In this document: positions 11,241 to 23,085 of the stretch, one piece after another
Position numbering within the stretch: the first letter of the stretch is position 1
Layout: each line of letters opens with the position of its first letter
From: Solanum dulcamara
Lineage: Eukaryota; Streptophyta; Magnoliopsida; Solanales; Solanaceae
Direction of reading: 5' to 3'
Assembly: GCF_947179165.1 (NCBI RefSeq)
Contig: NC_077237.1
Span: 82,188,341-82,252,340 of the forward strand
Length of the DNA: 64,000 bases
Position numbers and translations under genes: made by a program
The notes under the pieces: generated by a model
Databases searched by the model: none
What the model was told of the DNA's origin: nothing
Seen by the model: the letters and a program-made list of their open reading frames with translations, nothing else

Positions 11241-11522
11241 TTACTTCTAAATTAAATAGATAACGATACACTATATTCATGATTGACTCAACTTTTCAAA
11301 TACATAAACGCCGCTAAAAAGCTCAACAGGCCCAACCCAGCCCCGCCCATTAAGTCTGGACCCTATACCCTTAATGGGTTATGGGCCAGATTTTTTAGGA
11401 TTTTTTCACTGTTCAGATCGGCCCGGCCCAGTATGGGTTCGATCTTACTCGGCTCAGCCCGGTACTCGGTGATCCAAAAAAAAGGTGGGCCGATCGGCCC
11501 ACTCAACACCCTTAGCTAAATG

Positions 11523-12164
11523 AAATAACTTTTTGTATAATTAACATTATGAATGGACCTAAACCAGTATTCACAAATGGGCTAGTGAAAATATTGCATG
11601 GGAGTCTAGGATAGATGTAGCCTAACACCATATTAAGTGGCTACGTTTGAGATCCAAGGTGATAAATAGTGCCTTGTGGGAATAATTTGAGTTATGCCTG
11701 TTGTTAAATGTTTGATTAATTTGATCTCCATTCTTAGGGTGTGGTGGGTATGAAGAAAAATATTTTTTGAAAAATAAAATATTTTTTTTTTACTTATTTT
11801 TTAGTATTTGATAAGTAAGTAAAAATATAGCAAAACAATATACGTGTGCGATGTTCAAAGAATGAGAGTTGAGCATTGTAATTCTCCAAAATATCAAGAA
11901 ATTTCATTTAAGGATTTTTTTCTCTCCAAATAAATCTATAGAAACATGTCAAGTTTTTAATAAACAAGAGGATTTAATGGAGCTTCAAGCTTTCAAGGAC
12001 CCAATTTTTTCATGCTATCAGTCGATTTTACTCGGCAATGTAGGTTATTATCATTTTTATCAGATAAATAATTATGGCTTATCAAGGGATTTATTTATGA
12101 TTATTTTATAAGTGATCTGATTGTATGAATATTTTTTTATATCTTTAATGTGTAGAACTTAACC
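11523..12164. other. Non-coding duplicated spacer
   Basis: Unique-looking AT-rich sequence shared with 35660-36305. Short open frames are not conserved between the two copies, so it is not a gene. Confidence 0.6.
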
Positions 12165-15022
12165 TCAAATTAAAAACGGAAAAAGGCCAAAACTATCCTT
12201 CAACTATTTGAAATGGCCAAATATAACCTTCAGCTATTTTTGGGCTCAAAACTATCCCTCCCGTCTAACTATTTGATCACTTCTACCCTTCCTTTTAACG
12301 GAATAATATGTGGAATTCGATGTATAAATAAAATCACCACGTGGACGTCTACCTAAGCACACTAATCTGACTAGCTCACCCACCCACCCACTAAAAAAAC
12401 CCCACTGTAACACCCCTCAAAATTTTTCTCTAAGATTCGGACCCTTCTTGTGTTCGGGTAGGGTCGGACTCTAGTATTGTGGAGCCTTCGCGTGAGTAAG
12501 ATGAGTTGTTGAGAAATGTTGCAGCATTAGAGGTGATGTGGGGTCATGAAGGACCCCTAGGACCAAATTTAACCCAAGGATTCGTCGTGACTAAATTCGA
12601 GGAGGAGTTTGCTTGAGGGGTTGACTTCTAACGACCCTATGTTTTGATAGATGACGATCTGGGTGGCCCACGATCTATTAAATCAAAGGTCATCGAGTCT
12701 TCTTTCCAACGCAACCAAGAATGCGAATTTTGGAGTTCGGAGTCGAAAGATATGACGCTCCTAAGACGAACTAGCGCCGCAGGAATTTCATTTTTGGCCT
12801 AGGTTGCAACTAAATCAAAGGTCGTCGAGTCTTAAATGAATTTTGTCCCCTATTTATTTAATGCTATATGTGTTGATGTTGTTGAGCTAAGAAATTTCTA
12901 AAACCTTCATGTTAGTATGAGTTGATGGAGATGACTTGTTATTATGTTTTGTTGATCTCTTTAGCCAAGTGATTATGTTGCTTAAGTCATTTTCCTTAAA
13001 TGTGTTATTCTACTTGAATTGTTGAGCTAAAGTCATAGAGTTGTGATGAGTCTTGAGGAGGTGTCATAAATGCTTACCTAATTGAGGCCTGATTGAGTTA
13101 ATTAGATGATAGAATTGACGAGTGGACAAGGTCCTAAATGAGATTTGCCATTATGACTTAAATTGAGTTAAGAATGAGGATAGAGTTGATGAGTGGAAAA
13201 TGTTCCACATGAAACTAGTCGTGAGGGCTTGTTTGAGATGATTGGAGGGAGTCTTATGAGCATAGAGTCATGGGAGGAGTATCGAGCACCGAAGCGGATA
13301 AGAGTATAGTCCATACTCGAACCCCAGAAACTACGCCGCCAACGTAGGTAGGGATGGAACCGTTAAAGTCGGATGCTTCCCATGGGATCGAACAGTTAAA
13401 GTCGGATGTTTTCCATTTTATTGTCCTGAAATGATAGGACTTGACTAATCGATGGTATCCATGATTAGGGAGGCGTTCATGCCCTGGAAAGGTATGGACG
13501 AACGTGGCAACAACGTCTGATTGTTGTACTATCACCGGCTCATAAGTGATGGTTGTCAGTTAAGAGAAACTCCCATTTAGGCCTTGATAGTGCTCCGAGT
13601 CAGTTGAGTTAAGTGGCTTATGAGTTAGTCCTGTCTAAACTAGTCTTGTTGGACTTAGGACATTTGAGTGAGTTGTCATATATATATGTATGAGTTGAGA
13701 TCCTGAGTTGATATTGATGTTTTCTTAATGTGGTTTCATCCGGCCATTTTACATACTCGTACATTCCATGTACTGACGCCATTTGGCCTGCATCATTTCA
13801 TGATGTAGAGACAGGTACTAGAGATCATCAACCGGCGCTCCGTTGAAGATCCACATACACTTCCAGCTAGTTAGTGAGTCCTCCTAGTCCCCGGAGGATA
13901 TTGAGCCTTCTTGTACAGTTTTGTTGTCATTTCTTTTATTTTGATTGTTGGTAGCCATGGACTTGTCATTGACACCTTTTAGACTTAGATAGATGCTTCA
14001 TAGACTAGAGTGTGGGGAGGTTGAACGGTTAATTCGAGGAGTCTTATTATATTTATTGTTGAGTTGATGAATGCTTGGCCTTCGGCCCTCATATTGCGAA
14101 TAGTATTTCATTAATTGAGTTTCCGCTAAGAGAATGTGATTGAATGAATGTGTGACTGGACCAGGTGGTTCGTTTGGAGGTCAGAAATGGCCTTCGGGTG
14201 CCGGTTACGTCTAGGATACCCTCCCGGGGCGTGACACCCACCTCCCCTTATAACCCTATTTCCTCATTTCTATCTCCATTTCTTCCCTTTTTTCTTCAAG
14301 AAGCTTTGTTCACTGGTGGTTTAATGATGAGAGATGGGTCGGGGGCTCTTATGATTTAAGACGAGCTCAAAATAGACAATTGGCAAATTTGATGAACAGC
14401 GGTGGTCAACTCATTAATATTTTTGACACCAACATATGGACACCTTTATAAATACTTTTGACACCAACTTGATGTTTACTAATGAAGATTTGACTTACTG
14501 AAAAAAAATCGGCTAGCTAGTCAATCCGTTAATTAAATAAAATGGGAATAAGCACCTGATTTTGCTGCAACGTGCTTTGATATAATTGAAAAATGATGCC
14601 CTGTAAATAGGATTTATCAATTTCTAGTGTTCTGACTCGTAGTGCTCATTTATCGAAGAATATCTCTGGTTATATAATCTTCTCATCACTAAACCATCAG
14701 TTAAGAAAGCTTCTTGAAGAAATGGAGATAGAAATGAGGGAATAGGGTTATAAGGGGAGGTGGGGTCTTTTAGTGCATAGGTAGGTGGGCAAGTCAGATT
14801 AGTGTGCTTAGGTGGACGTCCACGTGGCATTTTTATTTACATATCGAATGCCACATATTAGTCCATTAAAAGGGAGGGTAGAAGTGACCCAATAGTTAGA
14901 CGGAAAAGATAGTTTTGAGCCCAAAAATAGTTGAAGGGTATAATTTGGCCTATTTCGAATAGTTGAAAGATAGTCTTGGCTCTTTTCCAAATTAAAAATA
15001 AGGTAATGTAATTTAACCTTTA
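12165..15022. repeat. Large foldback element, interrupted by a solo LTR (copy 1)
   Basis: Left arm 12165-12415 plus 14237-14340, right arm about 14690-15022 reversed. The arms share CTTCAACTATT, ACGTGGACGTC and TCACTTCTACCC-type blocks as inverted repeats. Uninterrupted in the other segmental copy (36306-37345). The small open frames inside (for example minus 14624-14830) reflect arm sequence and have no known domain. Confidence 0.75.
12416..14236 (+). mobile_element. Solo LTR, TG...CA, target duplication CCCAC
   Basis: Begins TGTAACACCCCTC and ends GGGGCGTGACA. Flanked by CCCAC at 12411-12415 and 14237-14241. The orthologous site in segmental copy 2 (near 36547) is empty with a single CCCAC. 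Length 1821 bp with no coding, PBS or polyprotein, hence a solo LTR, probably Gypsy. Related pieces occur at 46674-49545. Confidence 0.88.
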
Positions 15023-15061
15023 ATAACGGGTCACTTACCATTTGTTAAAGATTATCAATTA

Positions 15062-15371
15062 CTCCCTCTATTTCACTTTATGAAGAGATATTATTTTTTT
15101 ATTAGTCCGTTTTAAAAAAAAAAGACATAATTTTATATTTGGAATGGCTAGTTTGATTTAGATGGAGTTTAAGAAAATAAATAACACTTTTCAATCTTAT
15201 GATCCTATTTAAATTAAAGTTGTATCAAATGTATTAAAATGTCATTTAATCTTGTGGTCTTACACATGTCACGTGGAAAACTAAAATTAAAGTGTTATAA
15301 AAAAAAGGAGGTCATTCTTTTTTAAACAGACTAAAATGAAAAATAGGTCATTCTTGTTTAAACAGAGGGAG
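15062..15371. repeat. Stowaway MITE (copy 1)
   Basis: CTCCCTCTATTTC...AACAGAGGGAG termini flanked by TA on both sides (15060-15061, 15372-15373). Also present in copy 2 at 37387-37660, so it predates the duplication. Confidence 0.8.
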
Positions 15372-15638
15372 TAACTATAAATTTTTTATTTTATCCTTAG
15401 CGAGAAGTTTTTACAGTCACGCGAATATTATGACGTGTTTAAAACCACAAATTTCAAAAGAATTGTACCCACAAAAACTTTATGATATGTCTAACATCAC
15501 AAATTTCATTTTTTTATCATCCAATATATTGAATCAAATCATATCACATAAATTAAAACAAGATGAATATTAAATGCTTACTAAATAAAGTTATTTTCAA
15601 TTACTCCCTCCTTTATATTACTTGGTTCCTATATTAAG

Positions 15639-16243
15639 GTGCCTTTTGGCCATAAATATATATTTGGGAAAATTTGGAAAAAAAACTTGGAAACTAGTGT
15701 TTGGCCATATAACTTGTCATTACTTGGCAAATATATTTGGCAAACATCCCAAGTTCCCAAGTTTTTAGAAAAAAAATAGAATTTGGGCCAAGGTCTAGTA
15801 TTTGGAAATTTTTAAAAATTTAAAAATTACCCCACAATTTTATAGTTTATAAAAACACCATCATCTATTAATCCCAATTAATATCTATCTACAAGTAACT
15901 CCATTAAATAGAATAACTTGTTTTTGCTAAGTTATAATTTATACTAAATTAGTGACAAGTTTGAGTATGTGACTCTTGCTCATATTGTTGTTTTTGTTAT
16001 CGTTGATTGTCATCAATTATGGTATAAGGTTATTTTTTAACGGAACATGTTCATTATAAAATGATAATACAAACTTATGAGTAATTTTAATAATTTTTGT
16101 AACTTATGGGTATAAATTATATTTTTTAAAAGCCAAATATTTCTCCCAAAATCTATGATCAAACGCATGGGAAATTTTACCAAAAACTTTACCCAAAAAT
16201 AATTTGCCAAAAATACTTGAAAATTTGTAGCCAAACACTAGCT
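15639..16243. repeat. MITE-like repeat with GTTTGGCCA motifs (copy 1)
   Basis: Starts near GGTGCCTTTTGGCCATAAA and ends near TAGCCAAACACTAGCT, inverted-repeat-like ends of a frequent Solanum type. The same block is at about 37918-38506 in copy 2. Non-coding. Confidence 0.55.
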
Positions 16244-17319
16244 AAAATAGATTTTTTATTTTACTTTTTCATTTTAACAAATGAAGGGTCTTTTTTTTCT
16301 TCTTCTTCATATTATCAATAATTACCTAAAGTAAAAATAGTCAAATTTGAAATTTCAAAACATCATTAATAAGGTTAATTTAATAAAATACACCTTTAAT
16401 AAAAAAATTCTTAAAAATTGTGTCAAGCCAATATAAGTCAATTAAATAGAAGAAATACTTTTTAAGTGATTTGATCGTGTATTTCTACTATCGGTGCACA
16501 TAATAAGCTCAGTAAAACTATGCACATAATTGGGGATGAATGGGATTTTACCACCAATTTAAGAGTTTGATTGGATGGACTTACAACTTGTGACTTATCA
16601 GTTATAGAATTTTTAACTTAATGAATTTTAGATTATTTTTGTTATTTTATATTAAAAACACTTCCTAATCTTACGTACAGAGACACTAAAAAATAGTTTA
16701 AAAGTATTTTATCCTAAAAATATTTAAAATAAAACAATTCAAATCAATCCGTTCTAAATTATATTTCTCAATATTCCACTATAAAAGTCATCGCAAATTT
16801 AACTCGACGGAAAAAAAATCGTGTGACTAGATTAAAACAATGATAACTCGAGGAAATATAGGGTGACTAAATCAAAACAATTATTGAATATTCTAAACAT
16901 ATTAATTTCACATTTGAAAACAAATAGAGTTGAACCTAACACATAATTAGAAGTTAGAATACATGCTCTGACGACACTTTTTTAATTCAAAGGGAACACG
17001 TTTTTATAACTTAAAATCAAGTCTTTGAGTTCAGATACTGTTTTTTTATTTTTTTTATTTTGCACGAATGTATTCGTTTATTTATAATTAAAATGTTATT
17101 TGAAAAAAGAAAGAGGCGGTAATACTTTTTATGTTTTGTTTCAAAGCAGGTGGAAATTCGGATTTAATTTCTTTTTCAGTTTTTTCTTATTCAATTGCCA
17201 TTAGCAAAAAGTTTTTTCCGTTTTCACAAGACCTAAAAAGTTTCTTGTGAAAAAAAAAATGTTTGAGCAGATTCTTGTAAAAACTTTCTATAAATAAAAA
17301 TAAAAGGGAGCCTTTTAGA
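16244..17319. other. Non-coding duplicated spacer
   Basis: AT-rich, shared with 38507-39803. No coding potential recognised. Copy 2 has about 260 bp of different sequence at 39316-39575 compared with about 30 bp here. Confidence 0.55.
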
Positions 17320-17324
17320 GTTGG

Positions 17325-17615
17325 TGATCTTGTTTGAGGACTGAGCCTCTCGTTTACAGTTAAGAAGAAACAGAGGAAGAAGATTAAGATGCAGAGAGAA
17401 TGAAGAGAAGTCTTACTTTCAACATTTGGGCTGAAATGCCCTAATCCTCTACATTACATGATTAGCTATACATATATATACAGCTAGTTAGAGAGCTAAC
17501 TAACTAACAAATGGTGGTTAGTTAGTTCTAACTAGATATGTAATAAATGACTATACTGCCCTCACATCTAACCAACTCATCTAACTTCTTTAACTATTTT
17601 CTTTACATTTCAACA
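17325..17615 (-). repeat. Copia 3' LTR
   Basis: TGATCTTGTTTGAGG...ACATTTCAACA, 291 bp. It is downstream of the polyprotein in its own orientation. Confidence 0.93.
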
Positions 17616-20600
17616 CTCCCCTTCAAGCTAGGAGGTGCAAAAATGTTCAAAACCCCTAGCTTGGATAGGAGATGCTCATGTTGAGCTCTAGGCAGCCCTT
17701 TAGTCAATATGTCAGTTGGTTGTTCTTGGGATGGTAGAAAGTCGACTTTGATCATACCCTGTTGCAGTCTTTCCCTGATGAAATGACAGTCTATCTCTAT
17801 ATGTTTTGTTCTTTCGTGATACACTGGATTGGCTGCAATTTGAATTGCAGCTTTGCTATCACTATACATCTGCACCGGTACCTCCATTTCAGTCTCAACT
17901 TCTTTTAACATTCCCAACAGCCAAACAAGTTCTGACACAGTAGAAGCCATGCTTCTATATTCAGCTTCAGCTGAGCTCCTTGATACTGTGGTCTGTTTCT
18001 TGGCTTTCCATGATATTAATGAATTTCCCATCTTGATCAAGTAGCCTGTGACTGATTTTCTGGTGAGTGCACAAGCTGCTCAATCTGCATCACAGAATGC
18101 TATAATTTGGTTGTTTGATTTACTGGATAATAGTATACCTTGTCCAGGTTGCCTTTTCAAATATCTGACTACTCTTAGTGCTGCATCCATGTGGGATTTC
18201 TTTGGCTGATTCAGGAACTGGCTTAATGTTTGGGTACTGAAAGCTATATCTGGCCTTGTCATATTTAGGTACAAAAGCTTACCTATAAGTTTTTGATATG
18301 CTGCCTGGTCTATCAGGGGATCATGTGATTCTGCTTGCTCCTTATTTACATGTTCATCATACTGCTTTGATGTAAGCTTGATGTTGGCATCTATAGGTGT
18401 TCCTGCTGGCTTGGCTGCAGTCATCCCTACTTCTGCTATGAGTTCAATAGTATACTTCCTCTGATGCATAAGTATCCCCTCTGTGGATCTTGTGAATTCA
18501 ATCCCCAGGAAGTATTTGAGCTCTCCTAGGTCTTTCATCTTGAAGGCTCCTTGTAGAGTCTTGTTTGTTTCTTCTATCAGCTTTAGGCTACTCCCAGTTA
18601 TTAACATATCATCTACATATACAAGTACAAGTACAATACCTTCTGTTGACTTGTTGATGAATAAGGAGTAATCATATTGACTTTGTTTAAACCTGAGAGA
18701 CAATAGAGCTTCAGTAAGTTTATGGTTCCATTGCCTTGAAGCTTGATTGAGTCCATAGAGGGACTTTGTTAGTCTACACACCTTCCCCCCTTGACTGACA
18801 AAGCCCTGAGGTAGCTGCATATAGATTTCATCCTCCAGGTCTCCATGTAAGAAGGCATTAAAAACATCCATTTGGTGCCATCTGCTGGAAGCTGCAATGG
18901 AGAGGATAGTTCTGACAGTCACCATCTTCACAACAGGAGAAAAAGTTTCTTTGTAGTCAATGCCTTCTTGTTGACTGTATCCCTTTGCAACTAACCTGGC
19001 TTTGAATCTTTCTATTTCACCTGTGGATTTGTATTTGACTTTGTATATCCATCTGCAACCAATAGGTCTTTTACCTGTAGGTAATGAAGTGATCTCCCAA
19101 GTATTGTTGGTTTTTAAGGCCTGAATCTCTGCTTGCATAGCTTCTACCCATCTTGGATCCTTGACTGCTTCTTCATAGCTGGTTGGTTCTATCACAAATG
19201 AGGTAGCAGCAATAAAACACTAGTGAGAGGGTGAGAGATGGGAATAGCTTACATAATTGGACAAGGGATATTGGACATTCAGAGAAACAAAGTCTTTTAG
19301 CCATAAGGGAGGCTGTTTAGATCTTGTGGATCTTCTAGTGATAGTTGTACTTCTTGTATGGGGTACCTCAGTGTCATTAGTAGCATTGTGTGGCTCAAGT
19401 TGCTGCACACATTCTTGCTCACATCCACCTGCATCAACACATGCATCCCCTTCTGATAGCACTGATGAAACATCACCTGGAACTGATAATGGAGCCGGTT
19501 GATAAAGTTGTTGATCTGTCTCACCTAGTCTTTGCAGGTTCTGTACAAATATGTGATGTTGGGCAGACTTATCATCTTTGGAAAATGGAAATATGTTTTC
19601 TCTAAAGGTAACATCTCTGCTGACAAAGGAGTTAGTGTGCAAGTCAAATAGAATATATCTTTTATGCACTTCAGAGTATCCCATGTGAGCAGCTGCCTTT
19701 GATCTGGGCATGAGTTTATCATGTTCAGTGAGATTTTTAGCTAGGGCTAGACAGTCAAGTGTCCTCAGATGAGATAGCACTGGTTTCTTACCATAAAGTC
19801 TTTCATAAGGAGTTTTGAACTCAAGTACACTACTGGGAAGTCTGTTGATCAGATAAGCAGCAGCTAGGACATAATGACCCCAAAATCTGATAGGTATTTT
19901 AGCTTGAAATCTGAGGGCTCTTGTGACCTCTAGTAAATGTCTATGTTTTCTCTCAGCAACACCATTTTGTTGAGAAGTGTAAGGACAGGATCTTTGATGT
20001 ATAATTCCGAGTGATTTGAACATACTCTCACATACTGAGTTAACAAACTCAGTACCATTATCATACCTTAGAACTTTGACCACTTTTCCAAACTGATTCT
20101 TAGTATACTGCAGAAAAAGTTTCAGAGATACACATACATCTGATTTTTGTTTAAGTAAGAACAGCCAAGTCATTCTGGAGAAATCATCAACTATTATAAG
20201 AAAATACTTGTTGCCATCAAAACTAGCTGTATTATAAGGTCCCCAAATGTCAATATGTATCAAGTCAAAACAGCTAGTACTTTTGATGATGCTAGAAGGA
20301 AAAACTGGTCTGGTTTGTTTTGCAAATGGACATACTAAGCAATTAGACACCTTACACATACTGACTTTATTTATAGTAAACAGCTTGGCAAGTACAGCTG
20401 AAGATATATGCCCAAGTCTTTGATGCCATAGTTCCATGTCTGCCTCCTTGCTTGTTGAATGATCAGCATCAACAGTATAAGCAGAGTCTTCTGTAGTGTT
20501 ATGTGCATTACCTTGGGTTAGTTGTCTCCACAACAGATATAAGCCTCCCTCTTCTCTACCAACTTCCTTCACCTTCTCAGTGTAGAGCTCCTGGAAAACA

Positions 20601-22246
20601 CAGAAATCAGGGAAGAAGGAGACTGAGCAACCTAATTCCTTGGTTATTTTACTGACGGACATTAAGTTATACTTGAACTCTGGTATATGGAACACATTAG
20701 TTATCACACTTCTAGATGGTAGTCTACAAGACCCCAGGTGAGTTACATGAGTTTTACCACCATTTGGTAGACACACATCCTTAGGAGTGTCAAGCTTTAT
20801 CACAGACTCCTTTAGTAACATCTCCAACTTGGAAACCATATGGTTTGTTGCACCTGTATCTACAATCCACACATCACTATTTTCAGTTACAAGTAATGCT
20901 TTACCTGCATTGTTTGCCTTATTGCAGTTAGGTGCAGTGACTTTTGAATCTGACTGTTGGCTCATCATCTTTAGAATTTATTCATACTGATCTTTTCTGA
21001 AGGTACACCCCTGAAGTAGTTGCTTGACATCTTTCTCTGCTTGACTTACAGTCTTGTTAGAAGTAGACTCTTCAGCTGGTGTTTTGATATTTCTGCCCCA
21101 TACTAATTCATCCTCCACATTTGTATTCACGCCATAAGTGAAATTAGCCTGAACTGCTTGATGAGGTTGACTAGTAAGACCAATAATATCAGCAAATGCC
21201 ATGTTTGCACTTTGTACTTTCCTTTTGGACTTGAAATCTGGGGGATACCCAATAACCTTGTAGCAGGACTCTTTGGTATGACCTCTACATTTACAAAACT
21301 CACAGATAAGAAATGTATTCTTCTTGAATTTATTACTGCTGCCTGAGCTGCTTCCAACTCTAGAGTACATACCAATTGAATCCTGACTAGATGTGTGTAG
21401 TCCCAAATTGTTGATACTTGTGACCACAGCCTTTTGACTCTCATCCCCTACTATCATAGCATATGCTTGATTGATGGTTGATAGAGGATCTATCATGAGA
21501 ATTTGACTCCTAGCTTGATGATAGGAGTCATTTAATCCCATCAGAAATTGGTATAGCTTTTGTCTATTCATATAAGCTACAAAACCTCTAGATTTTTCAC
21601 AATTGCAACAAGGTGATGGCACCAATACTTCAAACTCATCCCATAATGATTTCAGTTTTGTATAATAAGCTGATACAGAAATTGTTCCTTGTTATAGAGT
21701 GGCTATTTCTTTGTGCAAGCTGTAAGTTCTCGAACCATCAATTCTATCAAACCTCTTTTGCAGGTCTGTCCACACACTTGAAGCACTTGAAGCAAATGCA
21801 ATTCCGCTAAGTAAACTCCTTGAGACTGAGTTCATTAGCCACGACAACACAATCACATTTACCCTTTCCCATTAGCCCCATAGTTCTTCACTAAATATTT
21901 CTTTCCTACATGTTCCATCCACTAGCCCTAATTTGTTTCTTCCTAACAGAGCAAGTTTAATTGAGCGATTCCATACGGTGTAATTTTCAACACCTTGTAG
22001 CTGAAACGATATGATGTTAATACCACTCACATCTGTAGGACTAAGAAATAGGGGATGGTTATAGTCAATACCTTGTCCATTGTTACTTACAGAGCTTGTA
22101 GACAAAGGTATGCCAGCTCTTTGGACATTGACATGCGTTTGATTGAGCTGTTGGACTGGATCTGTGGTAGCCTCTCCTGTCATTTCTTTAACCTTTTTTG
22201 AACTTTTTGTTGCGGAAGTCAGTGATGATTGCAGTTTTAGCTTCAA
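17603..22246 (-). pseudogene. Copia gag-pol polyprotein, one frame broken by five stop codons
   Basis: Reads in a single frame from ATG 22246 to a stop at 17603-17605. Order: gag N-terminus, CCHC knuckle (CEFCKCRGHTKESC, about 21270), protease (WIVDTGATNHM, about 20870), GAG-pre-integrase with HHCC, integrase core (HIDIWGPY, VDDFSRM, ERKHRHLLE), RT (GCRWIYKVKY, VYVDDMLITGS) and RNase H (SSAEAEYRSMA, DILTKGL). In-frame stops at 21872-21874, 21692-21694, 20978-20980, 19220-19222 and 18080-18082. No frameshift is needed to link the segments. All five stops can be explained by single C-to-T or G-to-A changes at Gln or Trp codons. Inactive as it stands. Confidence 0.95.
17616..17625 (-). other. 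Copia polypurine tract
   Basis: On the minus strand GAAGGGGAG lies directly against the 3' LTR, the usual place for plus-strand priming. Confidence 0.8.
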
Positions 22247-22356
22247 GGAAGCTCAGATCTGCAAAATGAACTTGACAAATTTGATGAATCTTTGACTCTA
22301 CTCTTGAGTCTTTGACTCAACTCTACTCGATCTTCATAGTGATTACTGTGACAGAA

Positions 22357-22368
22357 GCTCTGATACCA
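22357..22368 (-). other. Copia primer-binding site (initiator tRNA-Met)
   Basis: The minus strand reads TGGTATCAGAGC immediately inside the 5' LTR. This is the standard plant LTR-element PBS complementary to initiator tRNA-Met. Confidence 0.93.
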
Positions 22369-22659
22369 TGACCTTGTTTGAGGACTGAGCCTCTCGTTTA
22401 CAGTTAAGAAGAAACAGAGGAAGAAGATGAAGATGCAGAGAGAATGAAGAGAAGTCTTACTTTCAACATTTGGGCTAAAATGCCCTAATCCTCTACATTA
22501 CATGATTAGCTATACATATATATACAGCTAGTTAGAGAGCTAACTAACTAACAAATAGTGGTTAGTTAGTTCTAACTGGATATGTAGTAAATGACTATAC
22601 TGCCCTCACATCTAACCAACTCCTCTAACTTCTTTAACTATTTTCTTTACATTTCAACA
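22369..22659 (-). repeat. Copia 5' LTR
   Basis: TGACCTTGTTTGAGG...ACATTTCAACA, 291 bp, upstream of gag in the element's orientation. Should carry its promoter. Confidence 0.93.
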
Positions 22660-22762
22660 GTTGGCGATCCCATAAGCTTTATGTGGCATATCTCCTAATT
22701 TAGGATAATGATCATTAATAGTATGTCCGCTTTTATTTTATGCATCACGATTACTTAAGTTA

Positions 22763-23083
22763 CTCCCTTTATTCCATATTAACTGAATTTTTAGAGGTTT
22801 TTTCATTATTTAAAGTTTAAGAAAAATATTTTTTAAAAATTTCCATGTTTATTCTTATCATTAATAAAGTTTTGTAATTTTTTAGGAGCTAAACTACACT
22901 ACTTACAAAATTATAATTCAATAAAAGACTATTTGTATTTATAATTTCACATTTAATCATCTTTATGAGGTTGATTAACCAAAAAGATAATAGAGAAAAA
23001 TATGATTCAAATTTTGTCCTTAAATGCTTTTCTTAATATATGTGTATTATCTTAAAAATTTAGTTAATATAAAATAAAGGAAG
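22763..23083. repeat. Stowaway-like MITE (copy 1)
   Basis: CTCCCTTTATTCC...ATAAAGGAAG with TA flanks. The matching element in copy 2 is at 39907-40230, so it predates the duplication. Confidence 0.7.
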
Positions 23084-23085
23084 TA

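Larger units (their letters stand above)
7671..11514 (+). mobile_element. hAT-superfamily DNA transposon, degraded
   Basis: A 3844-bp element bounded by a perfect 8-bp target duplication (GCTAAATG). Left end TAAAGCTGTCAAATGGGCCG pairs with inverted right end TAAGGGTGTTGAGTGGGCCG. Both subterminal regions are GC-rich with repeated GGCCCG/CCGGCC motifs, unlike the AT-rich surroundings, and are probably old transposase-binding sites. It encodes a broken transposase and an internal AT-rich tandem array. Its right end is also present at the start of the second segmental copy (about 35576-35650). Confidence 0.9.
17325..22659 (-). mobile_element. Copia LTR retrotransposon, full-length, target duplication GTTGG
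   Basis: A 5335-bp element with TG...CA ends, flanked by GTTGG at 17320-17324 and 22660-22664. The empty site in segmental copy 2 is at 39804-39808. The two 291-bp LTRs differ at about 7 positions by eye (about 2.4%). Domain order gag-protease-integrase-RT-RNase H identifies Copia. Transcription would run on the minus strand. Inserted after the segmental duplication. Confidence 0.96.

Noticed and set aside
13254..13535. 93-codon minus-strand frame in the solo LTR
   Set aside because: Lies inside a solo LTR with TG...CA ends. The matching stretch at 48580-48850 has changes that do not preserve the frame.
14165..14359. Open frames in the foldback element (also minus 14624-14830 and minus 36950-37156)
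   Set aside because: They mirror the inverted-repeat arms, have no domain and appear on both strands because of the repeat. The similar peptides reflect DNA duplication, not coding constraint.
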